A stretch of 64,000 bases of DNA from DDH964 sp963763205 (GCA_963763205.1 CAVXNQ010000014.1:1-64000); one strand, 5' to 3'; positions 51,619-60,971 are shown, counted from the stretch's first letter. A program made the numbers and translations. The notes: a model not told the origin generated them from the letters alone.

Positions 51619-54600
51619 CTACTCGGTGGAGGCGGTGGACCGGGCGCCGCTGCCGGCCGGCACCAGCTTGACGAAGCCGGTACGCGCCCCGGCCAGGACC
51701 TGCGCCACCCAGTCGGCCTCTTCGGCCTGGTTGGAATGGAGCAACTCGCGGTGGTAGCCGCCGAGGAGTTCGTCGAGGACGGCCAGGTCGGTCTCCTCCA
51801 GGTCGCGGATCTCGACGCCGGCGCCTGTGGCCAGGCGCCGGCGCAGCGCCGCGCGGTCGAGGCCCAGCTTTTCGTCGAGGCGGCAGTAGACGGTGCCGCC
51901 GGTCATTCCCGAGCAGATCCAGGGGCCGGGGTCGCCGAGGACCACCACCCGGCCGGCGGTCATGTACTCGAAGGCGAACCCCTTGAGGTTGGCGCGCCCG
52001 GCGAGTTGTCCGCGCTCGTCGGCGAGGGGCCGGCGCAGGCGGCCGCCGAGCACCACGTCGGCGCCGGAGAGGCGGATGCAGGCGCGGCTGTCGGCGTCCC
52101 CCTGGACGTAGATGGTTCCGCCCTGGGCGCCGTAGGCGAGGCCTTTGCCGACCGAGCCGCCGACCCGCACTCCGTCGCGGTTTTCCCCCTTGAGGATGAT
52201 GATGCGGCCGCCGGTGGCGCACTTGGCGACGCCGTCCTGGGTAGCGCCGTGGACGCGGATGTTGACCGGCTCGATGTTGAAGGCGCCGAGGCCGTTGCCG
52301 GGGATCGAGTCGCGGCGGAACTGGAGCAGGGCGCGCTTCTCCGCGCCGTAGAGACCCGCGTGCCGCGCCCGGGTCATCGCCCCGGCGAGGTGGGTACCGA
52401 TCGCCCGGTCAGAGCTGGAGGCGTTGTCGTCGTCGAAACGCACCCGGTCCTCCCCTTCGGCGAAGGCGCGGGTGACCAGGGTCGCGATCAGCTCGGTGAG
52501 GTAGTTGAGGGGCTTGCGGATGATCCGCACGCCGCTCTCCGGCTGCGTCGGGGTTGCCTCTCCGGGCGGCGCGAGGAGTCCGGCCAGGTCGAGGCGCTCC
52601 AGCCCCCGAGTCTGCTCCAGAAGGTCGGCGCGGCCGACCAGCTCCTGGCTGCGGGTGAAACCGAGTTTGGCGGTGAGGATGCGGATCTCCTCGCCCAGGG
52701 CGCGAAAGAAGGTGGTCTCGTAGATGATGCCGTTTTCCAGCACCCGCGGCACGAAGCGCTTCAGGCCACGGCGTTCGGCCTCCTCCTGGCTCTCGATCTG
52801 CGTGGCGATGCCGACGTGGCAGGTGTCGAGGTGGCAGCCGCGGCAGGCGGTGCAGCCGATTACCACCATCGCCAGGGTGCCGAAGCCGACGCGGTTGGCA
52901 CCGAGCAGCATCAGCTTGACCACGTCGCGGCCGCTGCGCGCCCCGCCGTCGGCCCAGATCTCCAGCGTGTGGCGCAGCCCGGCGGCGGAGAGGGCGAGGT
53001 GCGCCTCGCGCACGCCGATCTCCGCCGGCAGGCCAACGAACTTGATGGCGTGCTTGCGCGCCGCGCCGGTGCCGCCGTCGTAGCCGCTGATGGTGATGAT
53101 GTCGGCGCCGGCCTTGGCGATCCCCATGGCGATGGTGCCGATGCCGGCCACCGCCGGGACCTTGACCGAGATGCGCGCCTGGGGGTTGGCGGTCTTGAGC
53201 TCCTCGATGAGCTGGGCGAGGTCCTCGATGGAGTAGATGTCGTGGTTGTTCGAGGGCGAGATCAGCCCGACGCCGGGTACCGCGTTGCGCGCCGCGGCGA
53301 TTTTGTCCGTCACCTTGAAGCCGGGCAGGTGCCCCCCCTCGCCGGGTTTGGCGCCCTGGCCGACCTTGATCTCCAGCACCTCGGCCGAGTTGAGCAGCTC
53401 CATGTGCACGCCGAAACGTCCCGAGGCGATCTGCTGGCCGCGGTTTTTGCGGTACTTGCCGAGCATGTCGGCGATCTCCCCTCCCTCGCCGTTCATGCAG
53501 ATGATGTTGAGGCGCTTGGCCGCCTCGGCGTAGATCCGAAACGGCGTCTCCCCCTGGGAGCCGAAGCTCATCGCCGAGATCAGGATCGGCAGGTCGTGGC
53601 CGCCGATACCGGCGTCGACGTCCTCGGGATCGACGCAGAGCTCCGGCGTAAAGCGGAAGTCGAGCAGGTGGCGCAGCGCCAGAGGGTGCTCGGTCTCCAG
53701 GTCGCGGATCAGTCGGGAGAGGTCGGCGTAGCTCTCCTCCATCTTCGCCACCTGGCCGACCATCTTCCAGATCCGCGGGTAGAGGCGGAACTGGGCCGGC
53801 ACCGGCAGCCGCTCGCGGCTGCGCGCCAGCGCGGTGCGCTCGCGCTGGTTGACCTCCAGCCGCGCCAGGGTCAGGCCGCCGGAGGCCGAGCCGCAGAAGT
53901 CGGGGGTCTCGAAGAGGGCGGCGATTTCCGGAGCGAGGCCGATGGAGGCGAAGTACTTGCCGTAGCCGCCGATCTCGTGGGTGCCCATGGTCGAGATCAC
54001 TTTCTGCAGGCCGCCGGAAAGGACGGCAAAGAGGCGCTCCAGCCCCTCCGGCTCCTGGTCGGCGAGCTCCCACATCAGGTAGGGGCAGAGGGCGTCGGCG
54101 CCCATGCCGAGGGCGAAGATCAGGTCGTGGAGGTTGCGCAGCGCCCCGGAGCGCAGCACGATGGCGACGCGCCGGCGCAGGTTCTCGCCGGCCGCGGGAG
54201 GCGCCTCCTTGAGGGCCTGGTGGAGGCCGGCGACGACCAGGAAGGGATCGAGAAAGTCCTGGCGGCCGGCAAAGGCGCTGGCGTCGTCGACGAGCAGCAG
54301 GATGCGGCCGCGGCCGGCGGCTTTGATCGCTTCGCCCTGCAGGCGTTCCAAGGCGGCGGCGACGCTTTCTTCCCGGCCGAGGGTGCAGGAGAGGCGCTTG
54401 ACGCCGCGACCGAAGCGGGTCAGCAGCCCCTCCAGGGTGGCGGTGGCGAAGCGCTGCGCCAGCTCGCCATCGGCGGGCTCGGGGCCGAGGCGCCGGCCGC
54501 CGGGGAGGAGCGGTACCTCCAGTTGCAGCGCCGGACGCGGCGCGCCCTTCAGCCGGGGACGGGGGCCGAGGTAGACCCGGGTGGAGAAGTGCTCCGCCTC

Positions 54601-56157
54601 CCGCTCCCGGTCGATGGCCGGATTGGTGACCACCGCCACCTGTTCCTTGAAGTAGTCCGAAAGGTTCTGCCGACCCAGCGCCAGGGCCGCCAGCGGGCCG
54701 TCGTAGCCGAGCGAGGCAATCGGCTCCTGACCGCTGCGGGCGATGTCGCGCAGGTTGCGCAGGTCGCTGTTTTTCCAGGCCAGGGCGGCGAGCAGGTTCT
54801 CCTGGCGCAGCTTGGCGCCGCGCGTGAAGTCGCGGCCGGCCGGGTGGGCGGGAGCCGCAATCGGCGGCGCAAGCAGGCTGCGCGCCTGCGCCGGCAGGCG
54901 GGTGCGGCGGCGGAAGAGGCGCAGCGTCTCCTGCTGCAGCTGGAAATGGTCGAGGAGCTGCACGCGGCGGCCGGCGGCGAGGCGCAGGCCGAGCTTCTCG
55001 CCGGGGGCGAGGGGCTTGGGATCGCTGGTCAGCTCCTCCTGGGGGACGACGCCGACCTCCGAGGAGGCGAAGTACTCCTGGTCGGTTTGGCCGAACCACA
55101 AGGGGCGCAGCCCCATGGCGTCGACACTGCAGACGCACTGGTCGAGGTAGCGGGCGATGATCGCCGCCGGCCCCTGGGCGCTGGCGCGCAGGAAGCGGCG
55201 AAAGAAGGTGTAGAGCTCGCGCCGCTCGTCGGGCATCGCGTCCATGGCGCTGAAGATCGGCGGGAAAACCAGCTCCATCGCCTCGAAGAGGGAGAGGCCA
55301 TAGTCGGCGAGCAGCCCCTCCAGCGTGCGGTTGAGGTCCTGGGAGTCGCTGCCGCCGGGCGGCAGGAGAATGCCGAGCAGGCGCGCCTCCTCGCGCAGCC
55401 GGGCGATGGTGTTGATCTCGCCGTTGTGCCCCAGCAGGGAGAAGGGCTGGGCGCGCAGCACCGTCGGCAGGGTGTTGGTGGAGAAGCGACTGTGGCCGAT
55501 GGTCGCCGCCGAGGCGAAGTCGCGGCGCTTCAGCTCCGGGTAGTAGCGGTTTAAGAGCTCCGGCGCGCCGTGCACCTTGTAGGCGGCGACCCGGGTGGAG
55601 AGGGAGGCGACGTGCGCCGGCGTCTCCAGTTCGATGCCCAGTTGCAGCCGGAAGAGGAGGCGGTCGGCGTCCTCTTTCTCCGGGCAGAGAAGGGCCAGCT
55701 GCCAGAAGAGGGGCTCAAACCGGCGCGCCGTCGCCGAGAGGACCTCGCTGCGCACCGTGCCGGGCTGCTCGACCAGCAGCTGCACTCCGGCGGCGTCAAG
55801 CCGCGCCAGGATGGCCTCGCGCAACCCCGGCTTGGCTGCCAGGGCCGGCTGCGGGATCAGCAGGTGGCCGACGGCGAAGCGCGGGTCCGCGGCCAGCTCG
55901 GCGGGGTGGCCGGCGCCGACCAGGCATTCGCTCCAGAGCGCTCGCGGCAGGTCGGTGAGGACCCCGCAGCCGTCCCCCTCGCCGCTGATCTCGCCGGCGC
56001 GGTGGCCCATTTTGATCAGCGCCTCGATGGTGCGCTGGAGGTTGCCGTGGGTAGCGCGGCCGGCCTTGTTGAAGAAGGCGATGATGGCGCAGGCGTCGCG
56101 CTCGGCGGGAAGCAGCCCGGTGGGGTCGTCGGTCCGGGAAACGGGGGGTTGGGTCAT
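51619..56157 (-). CDS. gltB: glutamate synthase large subunit
   Basis: A 1512-aa enzyme. N-terminal Ntn glutaminase: the nucleophile Cys is residue 23 (ERDACAIIAFFNKAG), so a 22-residue propeptide is removed; then GEGDGCG, HSRFSTNTLP and HNGEINTI. The central domain leads to the FMN barrel (ISAMSFGSQGETPFRIYAEA, KPGEGGHLPGFKV, SGYDGGTGAA) and the 3Fe-4S ligands (CTACRGCHLDTCHVG). The C-terminal beta-helix has repeated G-x-x-G-G turns (GGSVGKGLAYGAQGGTIYVQG). It converts glutamine and 2-oxoglutarate to two glutamates. No gltD is adjacent. Confidence 0.95.
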   Translation of the reverse strand: MTQPPVSRTDDPTGLLPAERDACAIIAFFNKAGRATHGNLQRTIEALIKMGHRAGEISGEGDGCGVLTDLPRALWSECLVGAGHPAELAADPRFAVGHLLIPQPALAAKPGLREAILARLDAAGVQLLVEQPGTVRSEVLSATARRFEPLFWQLALLCPEKEDADRLLFRLQLGIELETPAHVASLSTRVAAYKVHGAPELLNRYYPELKRRDFASAATIGHSRFSTNTLPTVLRAQPFSLLGHNGEINTIARLREEARLLGILLPPGGSDSQDLNRTLEGLLADYGLSLFEAMELVFPPIFSAMDAMPDERRELYTFFRRFLRASAQGPAAIIARYLDQCVCSVDAMGLRPLWFGQTDQEYFASSEVGVVPQEELTSDPKPLAPGEKLGLRLAAGRRVQLLDHFQLQQETLRLFRRRTRLPAQARSLLAPPIAAPAHPAGRDFTRGAKLRQENLLAALAWKNSDLRNLRDIARSGQEPIASLGYDGPLAALALGRQNLSDYFKEQVAVVTNPAIDREREAEHFSTRVYLGPRPRLKGAPRPALQLEVPLLPGGRRLGPEPADGELAQRFATATLEGLLTRFGRGVKRLSCTLGREESVAAALERLQGEAIKAAGRGRILLLVDDASAFAGRQDFLDPFLVVAGLHQALKEAPPAAGENLRRRVAIVLRSGALRNLHDLIFALGMGADALCPYLMWELADQEPEGLERLFAVLSGGLQKVISTMGTHEIGGYGKYFASIGLAPEIAALFETPDFCGSASGGLTLARLEVNQRERTALARSRERLPVPAQFRLYPRIWKMVGQVAKMEESYADLSRLIRDLETEHPLALRHLLDFRFTPELCVDPEDVDAGIGGHDLPILISAMSFGSQGETPFRIYAEAAKRLNIICMNGEGGEIADMLGKYRKNRGQQIASGRFGVHMELLNSAEVLEIKVGQGAKPGEGGHLPGFKVTDKIAAARNAVPGVGLISPSNNHDIYSIEDLAQLIEELKTANPQARISVKVPAVAGIGTIAMGIAKAGADIITISGYDGGTGAARKHAIKFVGLPAEIGVREAHLALSAAGLRHTLEIWADGGARSGRDVVKLMLLGANRVGFGTLAMVVIGCTACRGCHLDTCHVGIATQIESQEEAERRGLKRFVPRVLENGIIYETTFFRALGEEIRILTAKLGFTRSQELVGRADLLEQTRGLERLDLAGLLAPPGEATPTQPESGVRIIRKPLNYLTELIATLVTRAFAEGEDRVRFDDDNASSSDRAIGTHLAGAMTRARHAGLYGAEKRALLQFRRDSIPGNGLGAFNIEPVNIRVHGATQDGVAKCATGGRIIILKGENRDGVRVGGSVGKGLAYGAQGGTIYVQGDADSRACIRLSGADVVLGGRLRRPLADERGQLAGRANLKGFAFEYMTAGRVVVLGDPGPWICSGMTGGTVYCRLDEKLGLDRAALRRRLATGAGVEIRDLEETDLAVLDELLGGYHRELLHSNQAEEADWVAQVLAGARTGFVKLVPAGSGARSTASTE

Positions 56158-56434
56158 CGGAACACCTGGAGGGTCGGGGTTGAAGAGGCGCGGGATCGGC
56201 ACAGGAAAGGGCCGGCGGGGAAGGCAGACGGCCCCCTGCCGGATCGGCTGCTGAACCCCGCGGTCCCGGGTCAATCATCCTGAGGGGTTATTTTACCCGC
56301 TCCGGGGCTGGAGGCAAACAGAATGTGGGGTCGTGGGGTGCCGCGCGTCGAGGATCCGGGAAGCAGGCGGACCGGTGACGCCCCGATTTTCGAAACCGGT
56401 CTTTGCCAAAATCCTGCCGGCACCGGTTGACGGC

Positions 56435-56662
56435 CTATTCCATGATGAGGACGGCTTCGTCGTCGTAGGCATGCGGGGGTGCTGCCATCGACCAGGCGAG
56501 ATCGCCCAGGTCGGGTGCCAGGTGCCCGGTCAGGACCATGCCCAGCAGAATCGGCATGGCCCGGTAGCAGAGGTAGAGATTGCAGGCGGGGCAGTAGGCT
56601 TGACCAGGGTTCTTCAAGCGCTCTCCGCAGTAGCGGCAGGACAAATGGAGGATTTCCGCCAT
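56435..56662 (-). CDS. small zinc-ribbon protein
   Basis: A 75-aa ORF. CRYC (residues about 9-12) and CPAC (24-27) form a four-cysteine zinc ribbon; a hydrophobic stretch follows (AMPILLGMVLTGHLAPD). The role is unknown. There is a weak ribosome site (GGAG about 15 bases off). It is divergent from nothing close; gltB starts 278 bases downstream on the same strand. Confidence 0.5.
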   Translation of the reverse strand: MAEILHLSCRYCGERLKNPGQAYCPACNLYLCYRAMPILLGMVLTGHLAPDLGDLAWSMAAPPHAYDDEAVLIME

Positions 56663-56946
56663 GGGTAGGGCCTTTCTCCCTCCGTGGCCAGATCATGGCA
56701 TGGCAACTTTTGAAGCAAAGCTTTCCCCTGACTGTCGAGGGGTCGGCGTCGCCTGTTCCAACTATAACTAAATTAGTCTGAAATGTAAGTAAATAATTCC
56801 AGACAAACCCGGGTAAATATGCCGAGCCCCTTTGCCCGGCATAAATGCGGTTTTTATTTGACGGGCATTCTGGATGGATTGTAATCTTGCGAGGTGTTTG
56901 TTGATTCGGGGGGCAGGATGGGAGCAGCGAGGGAAAAAGGAATTCG

Positions 56947-56986
56947 AGCCGTCTGGGCCGGTATCTGCCGGTCAGGCGGCTTTTTT
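56947..56986 (+). terminator. intrinsic terminator
   Basis: AGCCGTCTG (56947-56955) pairs with CAGGCGGCT (56973-56981), one G-U, with an inner CCGG pair, then a T-run to 56986. The plus-strand gene it serves is unclear. Confidence 0.6.
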
Positions 56987-57091
56987 GGTTTCGGGATAGC
57001 CCGGATTTCAAGGCCGATTTGGTTCTTATGACATTCTTGCGATAGCGTGATTTTGTGGAAGATGCCCTGAACCGGATGACGGAATTTGAAA

Positions 57092-57241
57092 ATGGGTAAG
57101 AAAATCAAGCAAGTGAAAAAGGAACTTCGGGCGGACGGGGAATTTTTGCGGGAGTATGTGGCCTTGGCGGTGGGGAGTAAGGCGGAAATCAGGATGGTGA
57201 AGGAACAATCGTCAGATCCCCTTTGCCGGGGAATTTTATGA
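57092..57241 (+). CDS. possible small basic protein
   Basis: A 49-aa ORF, MGKKIKQVKKELRADGEFLR then EYVALAVGSKAEIRMVKE. It is amphipathic and helix-prone with a basic N-terminus; GGAATTTG precedes it as a poor ribosome site. It may be real or chance. Confidence 0.25.
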   Translation: MGKKIKQVKKELRADGEFLREYVALAVGSKAEIRMVKEQSSDPLCRGIL

Positions 57242-57319
57242 TTTTATGGGCGTCCCCCCCCGCTCCCCCCCCGCTCCCGACAAACTCGTTGTGCGATTGA
57301 TATCTTAAAAAGGTGAAAA

Positions 57320-58633
57320 ATGTTTGGCCTTCACGAAATATTTAATAAGAAATTGCAACGTGAGCTAGAGCCAACTGAGTTCCTACTAAAAATAATCAAA
57401 AGCCGACTGCTGGATTTTGGCGTACGCCTCAATCGTTCACAACTGAAAACACTAAGGTGCCAGCTGAGGGCGTCTGAACCATCTATTTCGCTTGAACTTA
57501 CCGATTCACAGGTGGCGCGCGCCAAGATTAAATCAAAGCCAGAACTGGAGGGGGCTATAGTATCAGCCTTGTCAGACGTCTCTTCTGACGCACTTGATAA
57601 AGCTGGGAAAATAGAGAGTGCCTTGCCAAGCATCATGCATGATATGGCAGAATATGCTGGCGAGCTCATTTTTAAAGGACTTCGAAGATCCTATTGGCAT
57701 CAGCTTAAAGAGCGTAGGGAAATTCAGGCTAACTTCGAAGAAAGTCTGTATCTTGTGTGGGGCAAAGCTATAAGCCAGCTGGAGGTATTATTAGGCCTAG
57801 TATCCGAAGCCGTTGGATACATAGAGGAAACCTTATGCACTAATGAGAACTCCTATTCCGAAGTGAAATGGGAAGTTTTAAGTAGATTGCATGCCCGTGC
57901 TTGTCAAATCACTCAAGAGGTTATCCTGTTACTGAAAGGTGGGTATGCGGATGGGGCACAAGCAAGGTGGCGGTCTCTGCATGAGATATCAGTAGTCGGT
58001 TCGTTCATTTGTGACCATGAAGACGACATTGCCGAACGATATTTACTGCATGACACAATAGAAGAATACAAAGAAACTCTTCATCTACTATCTCGTTCGT
58101 CAGAACTAAATGATGACACCGAATTCTGCTCCTACTTTCATAAGCTAGAAGCTGAAAAGGAAAGTCTTGTTCGAGAATACGGCAAGAATTTTGTTGATGA
58201 TTATGGATGGGCTACTGGAACTCTAGGGGGGCATCGGCCTTCATTTCGTCAGCTTGAAAAAATGGTAGATCTACCATATCTGCGGCCCGCGTATAGAGAG
58301 GCCAGTCATAATGTGCATGCTGGAGTGAGGGGCACTTTATTTCGTTTGGGCCTCCATCCGGATTGCGAAATGATATTAGAAGGTGCAAGTGACTATGGTC
58401 TCGCAACTCCAGGACATTTGACTGCTGTCTCGTTGTTGGAAGCTACTATCAAACTTCTTCAAGGTGTTGAACTTATTGATTCGGCTGTCGTCATGAATGT
58501 AATCTCAAGACAGGTTGATATCACACGTAAAGAATTCTGGCGGGCTCATCGATACATGGTCAAAGCACTTGCACAACCAGACGATGCACCGGAAGGAGAT
58601 CCAGAAGTGGCTTTCGAAAGGGCCTCTACATGA
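57320..58633 (+). CDS. DUF5677-domain protein (cassette cluster 2)
   Basis: A 437-aa, largely helical, AT-rich gene. The middle (LLLKGGYADGAQARWRSLHEI, SHNVHAGVRGTLFRLG) matches what I know of DUF5677 proteins, which are found in defence and mobile contexts without an established function. The 3' end probably reads into an attC (58568-58674), as cassette genes sometimes do. Another gene starts 47 bases downstream. Confidence 0.7.
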   Translation: MFGLHEIFNKKLQRELEPTEFLLKIIKSRLLDFGVRLNRSQLKTLRCQLRASEPSISLELTDSQVARAKIKSKPELEGAIVSALSDVSSDALDKAGKIESALPSIMHDMAEYAGELIFKGLRRSYWHQLKERREIQANFEESLYLVWGKAISQLEVLLGLVSEAVGYIEETLCTNENSYSEVKWEVLSRLHARACQITQEVILLLKGGYADGAQARWRSLHEISVVGSFICDHEDDIAERYLLHDTIEEYKETLHLLSRSSELNDDTEFCSYFHKLEAEKESLVREYGKNFVDDYGWATGTLGGHRPSFRQLEKMVDLPYLRPAYREASHNVHAGVRGTLFRLGLHPDCEMILEGASDYGLATPGHLTAVSLLEATIKLLQGVELIDSAVVMNVISRQVDITRKEFWRAHRYMVKALAQPDDAPEGDPEVAFERAST

Positions 58634-58674
58634 TTCATCGATACCTCACCGCGGGTGGTCTACTCCGTTAGGTG
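58568..58674 (+). other. probable attC overlapping the 3' end of the DUF5677 gene
   Basis: R' GTTAGGT (58667-58673) is canonical and R'' may be GCACAACC (58568-58575). Inner pairing is weaker than at the other sites. The next gene starts just after R', as expected of a cassette. Confidence 0.45.
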
Positions 58675-58679
58675 TCCAT

Positions 58680-59255
58680 ATGACTGACGAATCACAAGAA
58701 GAAATAAAGGTACTATGGGACGAGGGCCTAGCTGGTGATGAAATTCATTATATTGGGAAAATAGTTGCTCACTGGGGAGCAATTGAGCACGAAATATTTT
58801 GCCAAACTATTCAAATTTTTGATGATGACCAATCTGATGATATAAAGTTACCAAAGGCAATGAATAACATGAAGTTCAGTGCTGTACTTGAGCTATGGCA
58901 TGAAAAAGTTGTTTTGCTTGCAACAGAACCAAAGCAGTCAGTCCTTGAAAAACAATATAAAAAAATAAAGGCGTACCAAGACTATAGGAATGCACTTGTT
59001 CACGGAATGTGGGATTGGAAGAGTGACCAGCCAGAAGTAGTGACAACCACAAGGATCAAGAACAAAACAATTGTCACAAATATTTTCAATGAAGGCGACC
59101 TGTATGACTTTTCCAATAAACTAGCACAGATAAACTTCCTAATTCGCTATCCGGGCGGATTGCGGGAAGCATTAGAAGAACAAATGGCTCAAGACTTCTA
59201 CATTAACGAAGCTGCTTTCAGAAAAATGGCTTTTGAAAATAGAAAGAAAAAATAA
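58680..59255 (+). CDS. HEPN-like helical protein (cassette cluster 2)
   Basis: A 191-aa AT-rich gene. Helices around HYIGKIVAHWGAIEHEIFCQT and a motif DYRNALVHGMWDW (Arg-x4-His) resemble HEPN-type RNases, whose catalytic signature is R-x4-6-H. Its ATG is 12 bases after the R' core of the preceding attC, and a full attC follows at 59263, so it is a single-gene cassette. RNase activity is inferred from the motif alone. Confidence 0.55.
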   Translation: MTDESQEEIKVLWDEGLAGDEIHYIGKIVAHWGAIEHEIFCQTIQIFDDDQSDDIKLPKAMNNMKFSAVLELWHEKVVLLATEPKQSVLEKQYKKIKAYQDYRNALVHGMWDWKSDQPEVVTTTRIKNKTIVTNIFNEGDLYDFSNKLAQINFLIRYPGGLREALEEQMAQDFYINEAAFRKMAFENRKKK

Positions 59256-59262
59256 GTGCAAA

Positions 59263-59367
59263 GCACCTAACCATGCAATCAAGCGGATGGAAAACGCAAG
59301 CTGCTGAATTCGATTAGGTCCGTGGTTCTAGTAGGTTGCGTCGCCACCGCTTATCTTCACCGTACGG
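59263..59367 (+). other. attC site, cassette cluster 2
   Basis: R'' GCACCTAACC (59263-59272), L'' ATCAAGCGGATGG (59278-59290), L' CGCCACCGCTTATC (59342-59355), R' GTACGGC (59362-59368 region). L'' and L' are almost the same as in the attC at 23856, linking both arrays to one attC type; R' has diverged from GTTRRRY. Confidence 0.8.
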
Positions 59368-59389
59368 CAAGAATTAAATAGGAATTATT

Positions 59390-60154
59390 ATGGGGTGCCA
59401 CTTACATGATTTGATTGATGCAGTACAAGAAAATAAGCTTCTGTGCCTCGATCCCATCAGCGATGAAGATTTCAACGAAATCATTCGGGGGTTCAGCGCT
59501 GTCGCACCGCAATCAATCTGCTTCGACATGGGCGACATTGATGAGTTCCCTGAAATAGTACCTGTTTATGAACTCGCCAAAGAACCCTTTCCGACCTGCT
59601 GGTTCGAATTCAATTTCACTCATAGCGACGGCACGCAAATTATCTTGGGTATGCTTGTAGTAGTCCGAGACGAGGTACAAATTACGTCATTTCGTAGAAA
59701 GCACAAGCAATGGATGATTCGCGGCGTAATATTTACCGAATCTTTGTCATCCCTGAAAAATTTTGAAGCTTTCCCGGCAATTGATATAGTTGCCAAAGAG
59801 CTACAAGAGCACAAAATAGTTCTATCGACATTTCTGTCGGCACTAAACTGCAATAACGTCAAACGAATCGAGCACAAACCGGAACAGAAACTACAAAAAG
59901 CCAGAAAAAAAAGGGGAAAGAAACCTCTCTTCTCACATTGGACTTTGGAACTTTCAATACCGAAAACATCACAGGAAAACATGCCGCTCGGTGGCACTCA
60001 TGCATCACCGCGTGTCCACCTTCGGCGAGGGCACCCACGGCAATATGCACCCGGTAAATACACATGGGTGCAACCGTGTGTGGTAGGCAGGGGCAAAGGC
60101 ATTGTCACAAAGGACTATGTTGCAAAATTCCAAGCAGAGACACCAGAAGCATAA
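59390..60154 (+). CDS. phage/mobile-element-type protein (cassette cluster 2)
   Basis: A 254-aa gene. The C-terminal part (THASPRVHLRRGHPRQYAPG, KYTWVQPCVVGRGKGIVTKDY) is a pattern I associate with phage, plasmid and cassette proteins of unknown function, rich in His and Arg. The N-terminal half (LISDEDFNEIIRGFSAV) is helical. It follows an attC by 23 bases and ends just before a partial attC-like end (CGTACAACC, 60160-60168), so the array stops here. Confidence 0.55.
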   Translation: MGCHLHDLIDAVQENKLLCLDPISDEDFNEIIRGFSAVAPQSICFDMGDIDEFPEIVPVYELAKEPFPTCWFEFNFTHSDGTQIILGMLVVVRDEVQITSFRRKHKQWMIRGVIFTESLSSLKNFEAFPAIDIVAKELQEHKIVLSTFLSALNCNNVKRIEHKPEQKLQKARKKRGKKPLFSHWTLELSIPKTSQENMPLGGTHASPRVHLRRGHPRQYAPGKYTWVQPCVVGRGKGIVTKDYVAKFQAETPEA

Positions 60155-60316
60155 AATGCCGTACAACCCTTATCAGGCCTGAAAGACTGAAAGATTTGGT
60201 TCCGGCGGGAAGAAATACATCGGACTTTGATGCTTTAAGGATAATTTCCGGGGGGTTAAGTAATCCGGTAGGTTCTTTGAGCCGACTGGGGCGGGTTCTG
60301 TCCATGATCCCTGAAG
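60155..60316. other. end of cassette cluster 2
   Basis: AAC-N-CTTATCAGGCC at 60165-60180 repeats the junction seen at 25495-25509 at the end of the main integron array. The rest to 60316 has no ORF or attC. Confidence 0.4.
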
Positions 60317-60356
60317 TTGACAATGTCCAGCGCCTGGCGTACGCTCCTACGTACGC
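60317..60356 (+). promoter_or_regulatory. promoter and operator of yefM-yoeB
   Basis: TTGACA (60317-60322), 17 bases, TACGCT (60340-60345). The inverted repeat GCGTACG (60337-60343) / CGTACGC (60350-60356) overlaps the -10. This fits repression by the antitoxin-toxin complex. Confidence 0.65.
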
Positions 60357-60369
60357 TAGGGAGGTGTCA

Positions 60370-60612
60370 ATGACAACCATCACGGCAACTGAAGCTCGAA
60401 AGCAGCTCTACAAACTCCTCGATGACGTGTCCGACTCGCACGAGCCGATTCAGATCACCGGGAAACGCAGCAACGCCGTACTGATCTCCGAAGACGACTG
60501 GCGCGCCGTGCAGGAAACCCTTTATCTCCATTCCATCCCCGGCATGAAAGAGTCGATCCTGGAGGGGATGAATACTCCGGTTGACGAGTGCGACGAGGAC
60601 CCTGGCTGGTGA
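60370..60612 (+). CDS. yefM: YefM/Phd-family antitoxin
   Basis: An 80-aa protein: MTTITATEARKQLYKLLDDV is the family DNA-binding start, followed by PIQITGKRSNAVLISEDDWRAVQETLYL and a disordered acidic tail that binds the toxin. GGAGGTG precedes ATG. It overlaps yoeB (GTGA). With the palindrome at 60337 the pair is likely self-repressing. Confidence 0.9.
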   Translation: MTTITATEARKQLYKLLDDVSDSHEPIQITGKRSNAVLISEDDWRAVQETLYLHSIPGMKESILEGMNTPVDECDEDPGW

Positions 60613-60872
60613 CCTGGAAACGGGTCTTTACCAGGCAGGCACAGAAGGACGCGCAGAAGCTCAAGGCCGCCGGGCTGCAGCCGAAAGCCAAGAAGCTGCT
60701 GGAAATCCTGGTCGAGGGCCCCTTCCAAAACCCACCCTCCTACGAAAAACTTGTCGGCAACCTGGCCGGGGCCTGCTCCAGACGGATCAACATACAGCAC
60801 CGGTTGGTCTACCAGGTTCTTGAAGAGAGGGGCACGGTGAAGGTGTTGCGCATGTGGTCCCATTACGAATAG
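60609..60872 (+). CDS. yoeB: YoeB-family mRNA interferase toxin
   Basis: An 87-aa RelE-fold ribosome-dependent RNase, GTG start at 60609 inside the antitoxin stop. TRQAQKDAQKLKAAGL, FQNPPSYEKLVGNLAGACSR, RINIQHRLVYQV and the conserved end VLRMWSHYE (catalytic His/Tyr) are present. In well-studied relatives the sequence before RIN reads more like G-x-x-S-R-R-I; here it is similar. It borders the cassette cluster. Confidence 0.9.
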   Translation: MTWKRVFTRQAQKDAQKLKAAGLQPKAKKLLEILVEGPFQNPPSYEKLVGNLAGACSRRINIQHRLVYQVLEERGTVKVLRMWSHYE

Positions 60873-60971
60873 AGTTGCGGGAGAGGTCGTATCGGACATT
60901 GGTGGATCGTTTCGTGCCGAACCAGGTCAAGTTGCTGGTATTGAACCAATAGATAAATTCCCGGAGGGACG

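Larger units (their letters stand above)
56663..57319. other. 657-bp region between core genome and second cassette cluster
   Basis: AT-rich start (56755-56800), a terminator at 56947-56986, a possible 49-aa ORF at 57092 and a C-run (57247-57268). No attC or integrase is seen. It marks the change from GC-rich core genes to AT-rich cassette-like genes. Confidence 0.45.

Noticed and set aside
51373..55554. 1393-aa open frame opposite gltB
   Set aside because: A shadow of the GC-rich gltB codons; composition is Gly/Ala/Val/Glu-rich with no motif, while gltB is certain.
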